Assembly: GCA_014804755.1 (NCBI GenBank)
Contig: JAAUZE010000014.1
Coordinates: forward strand, 1 to 64,000
From: Lachnospiraceae bacterium
GTDB taxonomy: Bacteria; Bacillota; Clostridia; Lachnospirales; Lachnospiraceae
Direction: 5' to 3'
Length of the DNA stretch: 64,000 nt
The position numbers were made by a program, and so were the translations under genes. Positions 8,983-18,313 of the stretch are shown in pieces (position 1 is the first letter of the stretch; each line of letters opens with the position of its first letter). The notes under the pieces were generated by a model. The model did no database searches, was not told where the DNA came from, and worked only from the letters and a program-made list of their open reading frames with translations.

Positions 8983-10071
8983 ATGAAAGTGTTGTTGGTT
9001 GGCGAATTTAGCAATGTACATAACACTCTGCAGCAAGGTTTGCATGAATTAGGCGTTACAGTGGATACATTAAACAGCGGGGATGGATATCGAAAGTATC
9101 ATAGTGACATACAACCTATAAAAATAAAAAACAATTTTATAAGGAAGTGCTATAACGATATTCTTGCCAACTATCTGAATCGCAAATATGATGTCATCCA
9201 GTTTATGCATGAATTAGAATGGGGTCGAATAGCGGGATTAAACAGTAAGGCTGCTCTTCCATTGGTCCGAAACGCGAGATTATCCGTTTTGCTGCTCGCC
9301 GGATGTAATTGGGAGTATGCACGATTCAGTAAAGAGAAAGTGGGGATTTCACCCTGTGAAGAATGCTTAAAATATGATCTTAAAAAGAAATACGCATGTT
9401 CCCATTTATACAATAAAGGAAACCGTAAAATAGAATATGCGATACAAAAAAATGTGGATATTATAGTGCCAATGAGCTATGAATATGATATTTGCAGTAA
9501 ATATGGTCCGTTTGCGGATAAGGTGGTTGATCCGATATGCCTACCGATGAAGATACCGGATTGTCATATGAAAAGAGAAGAAAAATCTAAAAAACTGCTC
9601 ATCTACCATCCCTTAAATCGCGAAGGATTCAAAGGAACGACGATGATCCGGGAAGCGTTTGAAATTTTGAGGAAAAGACATGGGGATGTCGCCGAGTTTA
9701 TTATAGCGGGAAAAATGCCCTATGAAGAATATACTAAATTAATCGAGCGGGTAGATATTATTGTAGATCAGAAAAACTGTGCGACATTTGGTATGGCAAG
9801 TTTGGAAGTAATGGCGAAAGGAAAAATACTCATTACGGGAAATTATCGAAAAAATATATCTGAGTCCAAATTTGAGTACGTTAAAAATGCGCCTGCGTTT
9901 GAACTGGGTACAACAGTTGAGGAAATAGTCAATAATATTTCATCCGTGATTGACCAAAGGGCGAAATATGAAGATTTGAGAGAAAAGGGCATTGCATACG
10001 TTAAAACCCACCATGATTATAAAAAGGTGGCACAAGAATTTGTGAATTTATATGAGAGTCATTTAGGATGA
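8983..10071 (+). CDS. GT4-like glycosyltransferase
   Basis: 362-aa GT-B-type protein. It opens with LLVGEFSNVHNTLQQGL, then a short acceptor domain with four Cys (CEECLKYDLKKKYAC region) and a C-terminal donor domain: LLIYHPLNREGFKGT, ERVDIIVDQKNCATFGMASLEVMAKG. The Glu in the last segment matches the GT4 catalytic-helix position. The SD GGGAGG lies upstream of the ATG. The preceding 80-bp gap has no clear promoter, so it is probably cotranscribed. Confidence 0.78.
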   Translation: MKVLLVGEFSNVHNTLQQGLHELGVTVDTLNSGDGYRKYHSDIQPIKIKNNFIRKCYNDILANYLNRKYDVIQFMHELEWGRIAGLNSKAALPLVRNARLSVLLLAGCNWEYARFSKEKVGISPCEECLKYDLKKKYACSHLYNKGNRKIEYAIQKNVDIIVPMSYEYDICSKYGPFADKVVDPICLPMKIPDCHMKREEKSKKLLIYHPLNREGFKGTTMIREAFEILRKRHGDVAEFIIAGKMPYEEYTKLIERVDIIVDQKNCATFGMASLEVMAKGKILITGNYRKNISESKFEYVKNAPAFELGTTVEEIVNNISSVIDQRAKYEDLREKGIAYVKTHHDYKKVAQEFVNLYESHLG

Positions 10072-10150
10072 TCGTACATAGAGGCAGCGCGAGCAGGCAT
10101 TTGCTCCGGGCGAACGGTATTGAATTAGAATGTATAGAGAGGTATCAAAA

Positions 10151-10591
10151 ATGCAGATTGTAAAATACCAGTTTCAACAGCACGGCGACAGCAGAGGACA
10201 GCTTGTCGCTCTGGAGGAGTTTAATGATATTCCATTTGAGATCAAAAGGGTTTACTACATGTATGACACAAAAGATGGCGTTGTCAGAGGACATCATGCA
10301 CATAAGACTTTAGAACAGATATTAGTATGTATTCATGGCTCGTGTAAGATCCTGCTTGATAACGGAAAAGAAAAGAAGATTGTTTTTTTGGAAAAACCAT
10401 ATGAAGGTCTGTATGTGCCAAATAATATGTGGCGGGAAATGTATGATTTTTCGGAGGATGCTGTTTTAATGTGTCTGGCGTCAGAGGTTTATCATGAAGA
10501 GGATTATATTAGGGATTATGAGGAATTTGTGAAGTTTTTGGAACATGGCGGGGATAAAACACACAACACTTATCGTGAGGAAAGAGAATGA
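10151..10591 (+). CDS. fdtA: dTDP-sugar 3,4-ketoisomerase, FdtA/QdtA cupin family
   Basis: Small cupin enzyme (146 aa) that moves the keto group of dTDP-4-keto-6-deoxyglucose from C4 to C3, giving the substrate for a C3 aminotransferase. Family marks: HGDSRGQLVALEE near the N-terminus, RVYYMYDT, the catalytic-site RGHHAHKTLEQIL and GLYVPNNMWREMYDFS. The ATG at 10151 has GAGAGG 8 nt upstream; the ATG at 10130 does not. Its stop overlaps the methyltransferase start, and the matching aminotransferase is at 12411. FdtA versus QdtA (galacto versus gluco product) cannot be decided here, so the symbol is provisional. RmlA/RmlB are not in the window and must come from elsewhere. Confidence 0.82.
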   Translation: MQIVKYQFQQHGDSRGQLVALEEFNDIPFEIKRVYYMYDTKDGVVRGHHAHKTLEQILVCIHGSCKILLDNGKEKKIVFLEKPYEGLYVPNNMWREMYDFSEDAVLMCLASEVYHEEDYIRDYEEFVKFLEHGGDKTHNTYREERE

Positions 10592-11343
10592 GGGATATCG
10601 GCAAATACACACAGGAATATGTAAAGCATGATTTTGAAGAGAAGCAGGTGTTTTATCGAAGGAAAAAAATACTGGACATCATGAATACATATCCACATAA
10701 AAGAATACTGGAGATCGGATGCGGGAAGGAACCGCTCTTTCAATATGTGAATGATTTCGAAGAATATACAGTTGTAGAACCTAGTAATCTGTTTTTTGAA
10801 CATGCGGTTACATTGTCTGAAAATGATTCCCGTATCACCAATATCCATGATTTCTTTGGGAAAAATATATTGTTAGCAGAGGGAGCAAAGTATGATTTTG
10901 TCATTTGTTCTAGTCTTTTGCATGAACTGGAAGATCCAATGGAAATATTGGAGAAGGTGTATGAAATTGCAGATGATAATACAGTATTCCATATTAATGT
11001 GCCAAATGCAAAATCACTGCATCGGATACTCGCGCTAGAGAGCGGATTGATTGAAAACCTCTATCAGGTATCCGACCGAGGGAAGCTTTATCAGCAGGCA
11101 GACGTGTTTGATCTGGACTCACTGAAACAACTAGCGGAAAATAACGGATTTAAGGTGATGGAATCTGGTTCCTATTTTGTAAAACCCTTTACGCATAAAC
11201 AGATGGGGAGACTGTTGGACGAACAGATCATTGATGAGCGCGTTTTAGAAGGATTTTATAATCTTGCTACATATCTTCCGGATTACGGAAGTGAAATATA
11301 TATAAATGTGAAAAAAGATAATACAGTTAAAAACAATAACTGA
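10588..11343 (+). CDS. Class I SAM-dependent methyltransferase
   Basis: 251-aa Rossmann-fold methyltransferase. Motif I is ILEIGCGKEPLF (about residues 34-45), motif II is near VVEPSNLFF, and FVICSSLLHELEDP is the post-II region typical of sugar or small-molecule methylases. It starts inside the stop of fdtA (ATGA). Given the aminotransferase close by, it could methylate the hydroxyl or amino group of the aminodeoxy sugar or cap the glycan; that is inference. Confidence 0.8.
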   Translation: MRDIGKYTQEYVKHDFEEKQVFYRRKKILDIMNTYPHKRILEIGCGKEPLFQYVNDFEEYTVVEPSNLFFEHAVTLSENDSRITNIHDFFGKNILLAEGAKYDFVICSSLLHELEDPMEILEKVYEIADDNTVFHINVPNAKSLHRILALESGLIENLYQVSDRGKLYQQADVFDLDSLKQLAENNGFKVMESGSYFVKPFTHKQMGRLLDEQIIDERVLEGFYNLATYLPDYGSEIYINVKKDNTVKNNN

Positions 11344-11368
11344 TGTTAAGGAAGTGTGATGAAAAGGC

Positions 11369-12370
11369 ATGGCAGATAGTTATGTGGCTGAGACATATTC
11401 AAGAGAAAATGAAAAGATATGGGACGAGTTTGTGAAAATCAACTCTGTGAACGGAACATTTTTACATACGAGAAGATTTCTGAATTATCATCCGGAGGGA
11501 AGGTTTGAAGACTGCTCCCTTTTGGTAAGAGACAAGAACCAAAAGCTTGCTGCAGTAGTTCCCGGGTGTATCCAGTGTGAGGATGGGATAAAGCTGTTTT
11601 ATTCTCATAAAGGAAGTACATTTGGCGGTCCTGTTATCTCGCCTGATGCATATTTTGCGGAGAGCCTGGCAGAAATAGTGGAATGTGTCCAGGAATATTT
11701 GAAGACAAAGGGATTTCAGAGAATCATATATAAAATTACGCCGGATATTTTTTCGACTGAGAAAAATGATCTTTTGGAATATATTTTGTACTATGAAGGT
11801 TATGCGGAACAAAAAGAGCTAAACTTATATATCGATTATGATGCTTATGATGAAGATACGATTAAAATGGTTTCCAGAAGGAAAAGGCGCAGCATTCTTT
11901 GCTGTGCTGATGCAGGACTGAAATTAAGACCACTGGCATCGGATGAGGAAATCTGCCAGTTGCATCACATTTTGGAACTGAGTCTGCAGAAGTACTCCTT
12001 AAAACCAATCCATACGCCTTTGGAAATGATCCGTTTCCGAGATGTTGTGATACCGGAGGAATGCGGGTTTTACGGACTGTTTTTAGAAGACAGAATGGTA
12101 GCGGGCGCTATGATGTTTTATTTTCATAATGCATCAACGGCACATGCGCAGAATATATGTGCGCTTCCGGAGTACAATAAAAAGCTTTCGCCCAGCACCT
12201 ACATGTTTTTTTCTATGATAGAGGAAATGAGGAGGAAAGGGTTCAGAAGGTTGTCATGGGGAATATCATCGGAGCATGGGGGAAAAGAGATTAACTGGGG
12301 AATTACACAGAGCAAAGAAGAATATGGAAGCAGGCATGCTGTGAACCGGATTTTCAGCAAAATGCTGTGA
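11369..12370 (+). CDS. FemAB/GNAT-like acyltransferase
   Basis: 333-aa protein with two tandem GNAT-like halves, as in the FemAB/BioF2-like acetyltransferase group. Seen: an early FLHTRRFLNYHPEGRFED segment common to this group, and a second half (about residues 180-330) with VAGAMMFYFHNASTAHAQN and LSWGISSEHGGKEINWGI. In sugar pathways such enzymes N-acylate amino-deoxy sugars, which fits the FdtA and DegT neighbours; acyl donor and acceptor are unknown. A weak SD (AAGGAAGTG) lies upstream. Confidence 0.72.
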   Translation: MADSYVAETYSRENEKIWDEFVKINSVNGTFLHTRRFLNYHPEGRFEDCSLLVRDKNQKLAAVVPGCIQCEDGIKLFYSHKGSTFGGPVISPDAYFAESLAEIVECVQEYLKTKGFQRIIYKITPDIFSTEKNDLLEYILYYEGYAEQKELNLYIDYDAYDEDTIKMVSRRKRRSILCCADAGLKLRPLASDEEICQLHHILELSLQKYSLKPIHTPLEMIRFRDVVIPEECGFYGLFLEDRMVAGAMMFYFHNASTAHAQNICALPEYNKKLSPSTYMFFSMIEEMRRKGFRRLSWGISSEHGGKEINWGITQSKEEYGSRHAVNRIFSKML

Positions 12371-12410
12371 GGTGCGTTGCTTTATAAAGGACATATGAAA
12401 CGGAGGCTTT

Positions 12411-13517
12411 ATGATCGCATATTCTGATTTACGACCGATTCACAATCAAATAAGGGCGGAGTTGGATGAGGCATATCGCCGTGTCATGGACAGCGGATGG
12501 TTTATCACGGGAAATGAACTTGCGCAGTTTGAAAAGGAATTTGCAGCTTATTGCGGCACGAAATACTGCATCGGTGTCGGGAACGGTCTGGATGCGCTGC
12601 ATATTATTTTGCGGGCGTACGGCATCGGGGCAGGCGATGACGTGCTTGTTCCGGCAAATACCTTTATCGCAACGGCGCTTGCCGTAAGCTATGCGGGTGC
12701 AACACCGGTTTTTGTGGATTGTGATAAAGATACTTATAACATGGATCCGGCTCTCGTTGAAGATAAGATCACTGTGCATACCAAGGCGATCATTGCAGTG
12801 CATTTGTACGGACGCGTGGCAGACATACGGGCATTACGGGAGATTGCCGACCGGTACGGATTAAAACTGATCGAGGATGCGGCGCAGGCGCACGGGGCAC
12901 AACTGAATGAAAAACGTACCGGCAGTTTAGGTGATGCGGCAGGTTTCAGCTTTTATCCCGGCAAGAATTTAGGCGCGTTGGGTGATGGCGGCGCCATCAC
13001 GACGAGTGACGAAGAACTGGCGGAACGCATTTATACACTTAGAAATTATGGGAGCCGTGAGAAATATCATCATGAACTACAGGGTTTTAACAGCAGACTG
13101 GACGAGCTTCAGGCTGCGTTCTTGCGTGTAAAGCTAAAATATCTTGACGAGTGGACAAAGGAACGAAGACGGATTGCTGATTATTATTTGCGTACACTGG
13201 ATGCAGAAAAAATGAAACTGCCATATACAGAGGTGAAACAGAGTAATGTATGGCACATTTTTCCGGTTATGGTGAAGGACAAGAAAACGGTTCAGGATTA
13301 TTTAAGCCGACATGACATTCAGACATTAAATCACTATCCGATTCCGGTTCATTTGCAGGGAGCCTACAAAGAATCGGGTTATACGGCAGGAACGTTTCCG
13401 ACAGCGGAGCGGTATGCAAAAGAAGAAATATCGTTGCCGCTGTGGGTCGGCATGAGTCAGGAAGAACTGGAGGAAATAGTTAAATGCCTAAACGACGCAA
13501 TCGCAAAATCACACTGA
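12411..13517 (+). CDS. fdtB: PLP-dependent sugar aminotransferase, DegT/DnrJ/EryC1/StrS family (FdtB-like)
   Basis: 368-aa fold-type I aminotransferase that would aminate the 3-keto sugar made by the FdtA-like enzyme, giving dTDP-3-amino-3,6-dideoxyhexose. Visible: [27 protein letters not shown] (PLP ring Asp/Gln) and [16 protein letters not shown], whose Lys185 forms the Schiff base. C-terminal [14 protein letters not shown] is typical. GGAGG precedes the ATG. Length and motifs are complete, so it should be active. The symbol rests on pairing with fdtA; qdtB is the alternative. Confidence 0.85.
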   Translation: MIAYSDLRPIHNQIRAELDEAYRRVMDSGWFITGNELAQFEKEFAAYCGTKYCIGVGNGLDALHIILRAYGIGAGDDVLVPANTFIATALAVSYAGATPVFVDCDKDTYNMDPALVEDKITVHTKAIIAVHLYGRVADIRALREIADRYGLKLIEDAAQAHGAQLNEKRTGSLGDAAGFSFYPGKNLGALGDGGAITTSDEELAERIYTLRNYGSREKYHHELQGFNSRLDELQAAFLRVKLKYLDEWTKERRRIADYYLRTLDAEKMKLPYTEVKQSNVWHIFPVMVKDKKTVQDYLSRHDIQTLNHYPIPVHLQGAYKESGYTAGTFPTAERYAKEEISLPLWVGMSQEELEEIVKCLNDAIAKSH

Positions 13518-13547
13518 AAGACAGCTTTTGGGAGAGGGGAAAATATA

Positions 13548-14510
13548 GTGATTAAGGTGTCTGTTTTGATAACAACTTATAACTTAGAAAAATATATAGA
13601 AGAAACTCTTTACAGTGTGATAAATCAGGTAACAGATTTTGATTACGAGATTTTGATCGGAGATGACGGGTCGACGGATAAAACCATCTCTAGAATCAAA
13701 GAGGTTGAGAAGAAATGCGGATTCCCATTGCCGATTTATCCAATGAAACGGGATGCGAACGAAAAATACAATCCGATTTATCGTGCATCCCGTAATCGTG
13801 TAAATCTGATATCCCATGCTAAGGGAGAGTATATCACTTTTTTGGATGGAGATGATTTTTATATAGATAAATATTTGCTGCAAAAACAGGTAAATGTTTT
13901 GGACAATACTGATGAGCATTCAATAATCGGATGTTCCTGTGAACTCATGTGCTATTATGAAAAAACAAGAAGATTTATCATTTCACATGGCAGTGTTTTA
14001 GGAGAAGGTATCATAAATTCAAAGAAATATTGGAGTGGCGTAAAATGGGTTCCTGCAGAATGTTGCCTGTTTCGCAATATATTCCATAATATGAATTTTT
14101 TAATGAGTAAAGATTATTTTGATGATAATTTGATTACATTTTATTTTATGAAATATGGAAATATTTATCATATAGATAAAGCCATGGTAGCTTACCGCCA
14201 AAATATGACGCCGTGGAAGAGTAAAAGCAATCTGTCCCAAATTTTATATAATGCCATGGATTATTACGAGGAATTGCGGATAAATCCTAAATGGCGATGG
14301 TATTCGTTTCAAAGACATAAAAATCAGTTTTTATTACTTTGGAAAGAGAAAAAGAATTTAAATCGCGTTGACTATGATGAGGAAGAAAACATTGCCCGAA
14401 AAAGGGGCTGCAGGTTTGTTGAACAAATGTTTTGCTATGATGAGCTGAATTTTGCAGCAAAGATGAGATGTTTTGTTTTCATCTTATTATGCAGATGTGC
14501 TGGGAAGTAA
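13548..14510 (+). CDS. Family 2 glycosyltransferase (GTG start)
   Basis: 320-aa GT-A transferase: VSVLITTYNLEKYIEETL, IGDDGSTDKT, and TFLDGDDFYI as the DxD site. The C-terminal part (residues about 200-320) is rich in aromatic and basic residues. The GTG start has GAGAGGGG upstream. Base composition becomes clearly AT-rich from here to about 19850, unlike the preceding aminotransferase, hinting that this stretch has a different origin. Confidence 0.87.
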   Translation: MIKVSVLITTYNLEKYIEETLYSVINQVTDFDYEILIGDDGSTDKTISRIKEVEKKCGFPLPIYPMKRDANEKYNPIYRASRNRVNLISHAKGEYITFLDGDDFYIDKYLLQKQVNVLDNTDEHSIIGCSCELMCYYEKTRRFIISHGSVLGEGIINSKKYWSGVKWVPAECCLFRNIFHNMNFLMSKDYFDDNLITFYFMKYGNIYHIDKAMVAYRQNMTPWKSKSNLSQILYNAMDYYEELRINPKWRWYSFQRHKNQFLLLWKEKKNLNRVDYDEEENIARKRGCRFVEQMFCYDELNFAAKMRCFVFILLCRCAGK

Positions 14511-14672
14511 TATTTCATGATGATATAGAAGGCTTGTCCGACGCGTGTGGATCATATTACCACATGGCAGACAATTATTCGTTGGCATAGGATGTGTGCG
14601 TAAAGATCGGTGGTCAGGTGTGGTATGTAGTCATCATGGTATTTATCTACAACTTATGCGGGGATGATTATT

Positions 14673-15779
14673 ATGAAAAGAGTGTTATTATTGGCTTATT
14701 TGAATCAGAATCTGGGTGATGATTTATTTATATATACAATTTGTAAAATGTTTCCGAACACTAGATTTTATCTGTTTTCTTCCATCGATTATAAAAAACG
14801 AAATACAATCAGGAATCTACATGTTTATGCGGCGAAGTGGAAAATAATAGACAAAATCCGGAGGATGTATCTCAAGAAAAAGAGTGATGCAATTGTTTTT
14901 GTTGGCGGCTCTCTGTTTGGTGAACTTGCGCCGCAGCGCATAAAAGTGACGGAAGAATCTGTCCATGACAGGTTAATGTCTTTAAGCTGCAGGATGTACA
15001 ATGAAAACACGCCGTTCTTTTTATTGGGTTGCAATTTTGGACCATACATTACAGAAAATTTTAGACTTTTGCATGAGAAAACATTTGAAAAATTTCATGA
15101 TGTCTGTTTCAGAGATAAGTATTCGTATACATTATTTACAAATAATAAAAACTCAAGATATGCACCTGATATTGTTTTCAATTTATATGGTCATTTTTCA
15201 GAAGGAAAAAGAAGATATGTTTTAATATCTGTATGGGGGTGGATGGAGCCGGGGAATGGGGCCAACAACGATAGCCGAAATCAATATTACAAAAATTACT
15301 ATAGACCATATAGAGAAAAAATGATTGAAATTGTTAAGTATTATTGCATGAAGGGGAAAGATATTTGTTTAATGTCATTTTGCGGTGCAGAGGGTGATGA
15401 ATTAGCTTGCAGAAGAATCGTGAAGGCACTTACAAACACAGAGCGAGAGCGGGTAAAGATTTTTTCCTACAGAGGGAATATGGAAAAAGCGATTCGGTGT
15501 CTGGAAAATGCGGAAATGATAATCGCAACCCGCTTTCATTCCATGATCTTGGGGTGGTTAATGGGAAAAGTAGTATTTCCGATCAGTTATGAATGCAAAA
15601 CAGAAAATGTGATCAAAGATATAGGATTTGAAGGAAACTATGTAGTAATGGAACAAATAGAGCAGCTCAAAATGGAAGATATTGAGTACAACTATAAGAA
15701 CCAAATTGTGCCCGATATATCACAAATTGCAGAACAGTCTAAGGAACAATTCAGTGTGTTAAAACATTATATTACATGA
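14673..15779 (+). CDS. Polysaccharide pyruvyltransferase family protein
   Basis: About 368 aa, CsaB/WcaK-like fold, probably transferring a pyruvyl ketal from phosphoenolpyruvate to a glycan hydroxyl pair. Family marks: LLLAYLNQNLGDDLFIY at the N-terminus, IVFVGGSLFGE, FFLLGCNFGP, and the conserved ATRFHSMILGW near residue 290. Two ATGs (14664, 14673) are possible; GCGGGG fits the second. Pyruvate would add negative charge to the polymer. A 150-bp gap upstream carries no clear promoter. Confidence 0.8.
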   Translation: MKRVLLLAYLNQNLGDDLFIYTICKMFPNTRFYLFSSIDYKKRNTIRNLHVYAAKWKIIDKIRRMYLKKKSDAIVFVGGSLFGELAPQRIKVTEESVHDRLMSLSCRMYNENTPFFLLGCNFGPYITENFRLLHEKTFEKFHDVCFRDKYSYTLFTNNKNSRYAPDIVFNLYGHFSEGKRRYVLISVWGWMEPGNGANNDSRNQYYKNYYRPYREKMIEIVKYYCMKGKDICLMSFCGAEGDELACRRIVKALTNTERERVKIFSYRGNMEKAIRCLENAEMIIATRFHSMILGWLMGKVVFPISYECKTENVIKDIGFEGNYVVMEQIEQLKMEDIEYNYKNQIVPDISQIAEQSKEQFSVLKHYIT

Positions 15780-15864
15780 ATGAAAGTGCATAAAAATAAT
15801 GTCAGCCGCTTGATTTTAAGTTTGAAAGACTTAAAATCTGCGCTGTGGGAGGGCGATAAGTGCG

Positions 15865-17097
15865 ATGATGAAAAGAATTTTGGATACTATTCATTCTGTG
15901 GCAGACAGGGGCATAGATAAGATTGAAAAGATTATTGCAAATAAATTATTGATCAGTAACAAAAATTGTTTTGGAGACTTGATGAAATATAAAACGTCTA
16001 GTATATTTGATTCTCCAAAAGCGGATTTTATCTATAGAGAGAGTACCGGAAAATGTATATATAATGTTGTATCAAAACCACGGACATACCCTGATTTTAA
16101 AGAAGAGCGAATGGATATTGCATGCTTTCCGGACTATATTTCTGCATTCAATAATGCAAAAGTGCTTCCGGGTACGGATGCGATCATCAAAGACACTGCT
16201 GTTTTATCGGATCGCTTTGCTTATGATAAAGATGCAAGCGTGGTTTTAGGCGTAAGAATGTTAAAATCTTTTGATAAAGAGAACGTTGTCTTGAGAGTAA
16301 AGAAAACAGAACGCCTGAAAGGAACATATATTGATTTGTGCTATTGCGGAGGAGGGAATATATGGCACATGTCGTATGATATGCTTTCGAAGTTTAGATT
16401 GATCAATTCCTGTGATTCAATAAAGAATATACCAATATTAATGGATGAGGGAATAAAAACTAATAGGTTTGCACGACACTATATTGATTGCTTTGACCAA
16501 CACAAACATAGGATCATATATCTTAAAAGTGATAGATTGTATGATGTCGAAAAGGTTTATACGGTTTCGCTGTCGTATATATTTATGCGTTCTAAAAAAC
16601 AATGTGAGGATATGTTTTTTATCTCAAATAAATTTACCGTATTTGCCCGCGATATAATGCGAAATAAATTACATGCATCTAAAACAAGAAGATTTTTTAT
16701 ACAAAGAGGGGATAAACGACTTGTAAATGAAGAAGAAGTCGCGTCGTATTTGCGGAATAAGGGATTTGAAGTAATACGGCCGGAAAAGTTTTCTTTAATT
16801 GATGAGCTAAGTTTGTTTTACGATGCAGAATGTGTTGTTGGTGCTATTGGCGCTGCCTTTACAAATAGTTTATACGTAAAAAATAAGTGCAATTTGATAT
16901 GCATCGCGCCAAAAGAACGAATAGGTCTGGTAAATTCTTATGCAACTATAACGAAAGGCATTGGTGCCAAAGTTTATTATTGTCGGGCAGAGACTGTTTC
17001 CAACGACGGGACGGGTACACAGGGGTTGAAGTTTCGTGCCAATATGTCAGAGCTGGAAAAAATATATGATTATTTATTTTCTTGTTGTGTACAATGA
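15865..17097 (+). CDS. Glycosyltransferase family 61 protein
   Basis: 410-aa protein of the GT61/DUF563 group. The C-terminal third is diagnostic: FFIQRGDKRLVNEEEVASYL, the EVIRPEKFSLIDELSLFYDA segment, and VVGAIGAAFTNSLY, where family members have G-x-H-G-A-x-x-x-N; here the His is Ile-Gly, so the usual histidine is missing. Strongly AT-rich. SD GGGAGGG, two start codons in tandem (ATGATG). The missing His could lower activity or reflect subfamily variation. Confidence 0.75.
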   Translation: MMKRILDTIHSVADRGIDKIEKIIANKLLISNKNCFGDLMKYKTSSIFDSPKADFIYRESTGKCIYNVVSKPRTYPDFKEERMDIACFPDYISAFNNAKVLPGTDAIIKDTAVLSDRFAYDKDASVVLGVRMLKSFDKENVVLRVKKTERLKGTYIDLCYCGGGNIWHMSYDMLSKFRLINSCDSIKNIPILMDEGIKTNRFARHYIDCFDQHKHRIIYLKSDRLYDVEKVYTVSLSYIFMRSKKQCEDMFFISNKFTVFARDIMRNKLHASKTRRFFIQRGDKRLVNEEEVASYLRNKGFEVIRPEKFSLIDELSLFYDAECVVGAIGAAFTNSLYVKNKCNLICIAPKERIGLVNSYATITKGIGAKVYYCRAETVSNDGTGTQGLKFRANMSELEKIYDYLFSCCVQ

Positions 17098-17192
17098 GTA
17101 TTTGTAAGGGAAGATTGTAGACACAGTTGCATAATCAGACAGATGTGAGACATATTGAGTAGAATCATTTGTATATTATGGAGAGAAAATAT

Positions 17193-18062
17193 ATGAATAT
17201 TTTATTATTGGGTGGCACCGGATATTTAGCATCTCAGCTTATTCCGTTGCTTGATTCGTTAGAGAGTGTAGAGCAGTGTGTCTGTACCCAAAGGGCAATT
17301 ACGTCATCAAATGTAAAGGGTTTGCTGTCGGATAAAATATCTTTTATTCAAGCAGATTACGAAAATATAGAACGTTGTATGCAGCGCATTCATTTTGATT
17401 GGATTATTAATACGGTAGGTTCCTATTCACGGGGGACATTATTCTGTGATAGTTCACTAGAATCAAATTTGATGTTTCCGATAAAAATTCTTAATTATGC
17501 GGCATTGCATGAAGTTCCCAACTATATGACGATAGGAACGGCGCTGCCCGATGATTTCGATGTGTATAGCTTTTCAAAGGCACTTTTTGCTGAATGCGGT
17601 ATGTTTTTTGCATCAAAATGTAAAATAAATTTTTACAATTTAAAGCTGCAAATGTTTTATGGTCCCCATGAACCTAGAGAAAGGTTTCTGCCTATGTGTA
17701 TAGAAAAATTATATCACAATGAGCCGTTATTGTTGACTGCGGGTACACAAAAGAGGGACATTATTTATATTAAAGATATCTGTGGTGTAATAATACATAT
17801 TTTGACTATGGAAAAATATACGCAAAATGGTTACTTACAAATCCCGGTTGGAACTGGTTGTGAATCTTCTCTGAGAGAAATTGTGGAATACCTAAAGGCG
17901 ATGATGGGATCTGAGTCGGAACTATATTTTGGCGCGGTTCCTATGCGGCCTAATGAGCCAGATTGCATTGCTGATACCACTATGTTAAATAAATTGGGCT
18001 ACAATATTCAGTATGAATGGAAGGCTGGATTGAGGGAGCTGATTGACATAGAGTATGGGTAA
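17193..18062 (+). CDS. NAD(P)-dependent sugar epimerase/dehydratase (extended SDR, RfbJ-like)
   Basis: 289-aa Rossmann enzyme. Cofactor loop LLGGTGYLAS at the N-terminus, the YSFSK catalytic YxxxK, and C-terminal RPNEPDCIADTTMLNKLGY resembling CDP-abequose-synthase-type reductases and other deoxysugar 4-reductases. The start is taken at 17193 (GGAGAG upstream); 17169 (TTG) and 17178 are weaker. Last gene before a sigma-A promoter, so probably the end of the first glycan transcription unit. Substrate is unknown. Confidence 0.78.
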   Translation: MNILLLGGTGYLASQLIPLLDSLESVEQCVCTQRAITSSNVKGLLSDKISFIQADYENIERCMQRIHFDWIINTVGSYSRGTLFCDSSLESNLMFPIKILNYAALHEVPNYMTIGTALPDDFDVYSFSKALFAECGMFFASKCKINFYNLKLQMFYGPHEPRERFLPMCIEKLYHNEPLLLTAGTQKRDIIYIKDICGVIIHILTMEKYTQNGYLQIPVGTGCESSLREIVEYLKAMMGSESELYFGAVPMRPNEPDCIADTTMLNKLGYNIQYEWKAGLRELIDIEYG

Positions 18063-18073
18063 ATAAAGTGTTA

Positions 18074-18101
18074 TTGACTTGGCAAAACCTTAAAATATAA
18101 T
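18074..18101 (+). promoter_or_regulatory. Sigma-A promoter for the phosphonate module
   Basis: TTGACT (18074-18079), 16-nt spacer, perfect TATAAT (18096-18101). It starts 12 nt after the SDR stop and faces the sulfatase-fold gene, with about 210 nt of leader. It indicates that the module from 18314 can be transcribed apart from the upstream glycosyltransferases. Confidence 0.65.
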
Positions 18102-18291
18102 ACATTTTTATCAAAACGAGAATATCTATGCCGTTTCGATAATGGACGAAAAACGCCAAATTGTAAGAGAATGGCGCAAGGAATTTGAAGAACTGATCAG
18201 TTCTTCAAACAAGATACTATTCAAATTGTATCGCGAATCTCTTCCGTCAGATGGTGGGCTAAGAAATTTAATATTTTTGGATCAATGTTGA
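18094..18291 (+). pseudogene. Short coding-like remnant
   Basis: A reading frame with protein-like composition (ENIYAVSIMDEKRQIVREW...) is open from the stop at 18091-18093 to the TGA at 18289-18291. An internal ATG at 18142 would give 49 aa, but it has no SD. I do not recognise the family. It looks like the tail of a gene whose front was lost, or a small leader-region ORF. Confidence 0.35.
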
Positions 18292-18313
18292 ATTAACGAG
18301 GGGGCAAGGAGAA

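Noticed and set aside
10068-10163. 31-codon frame starting in the stop of the upstream glycosyltransferase (ATGA)
   Set aside because: Overlaps the fdtA start, has no SD or family; most likely chance, although it is more GC-rich than its surroundings.
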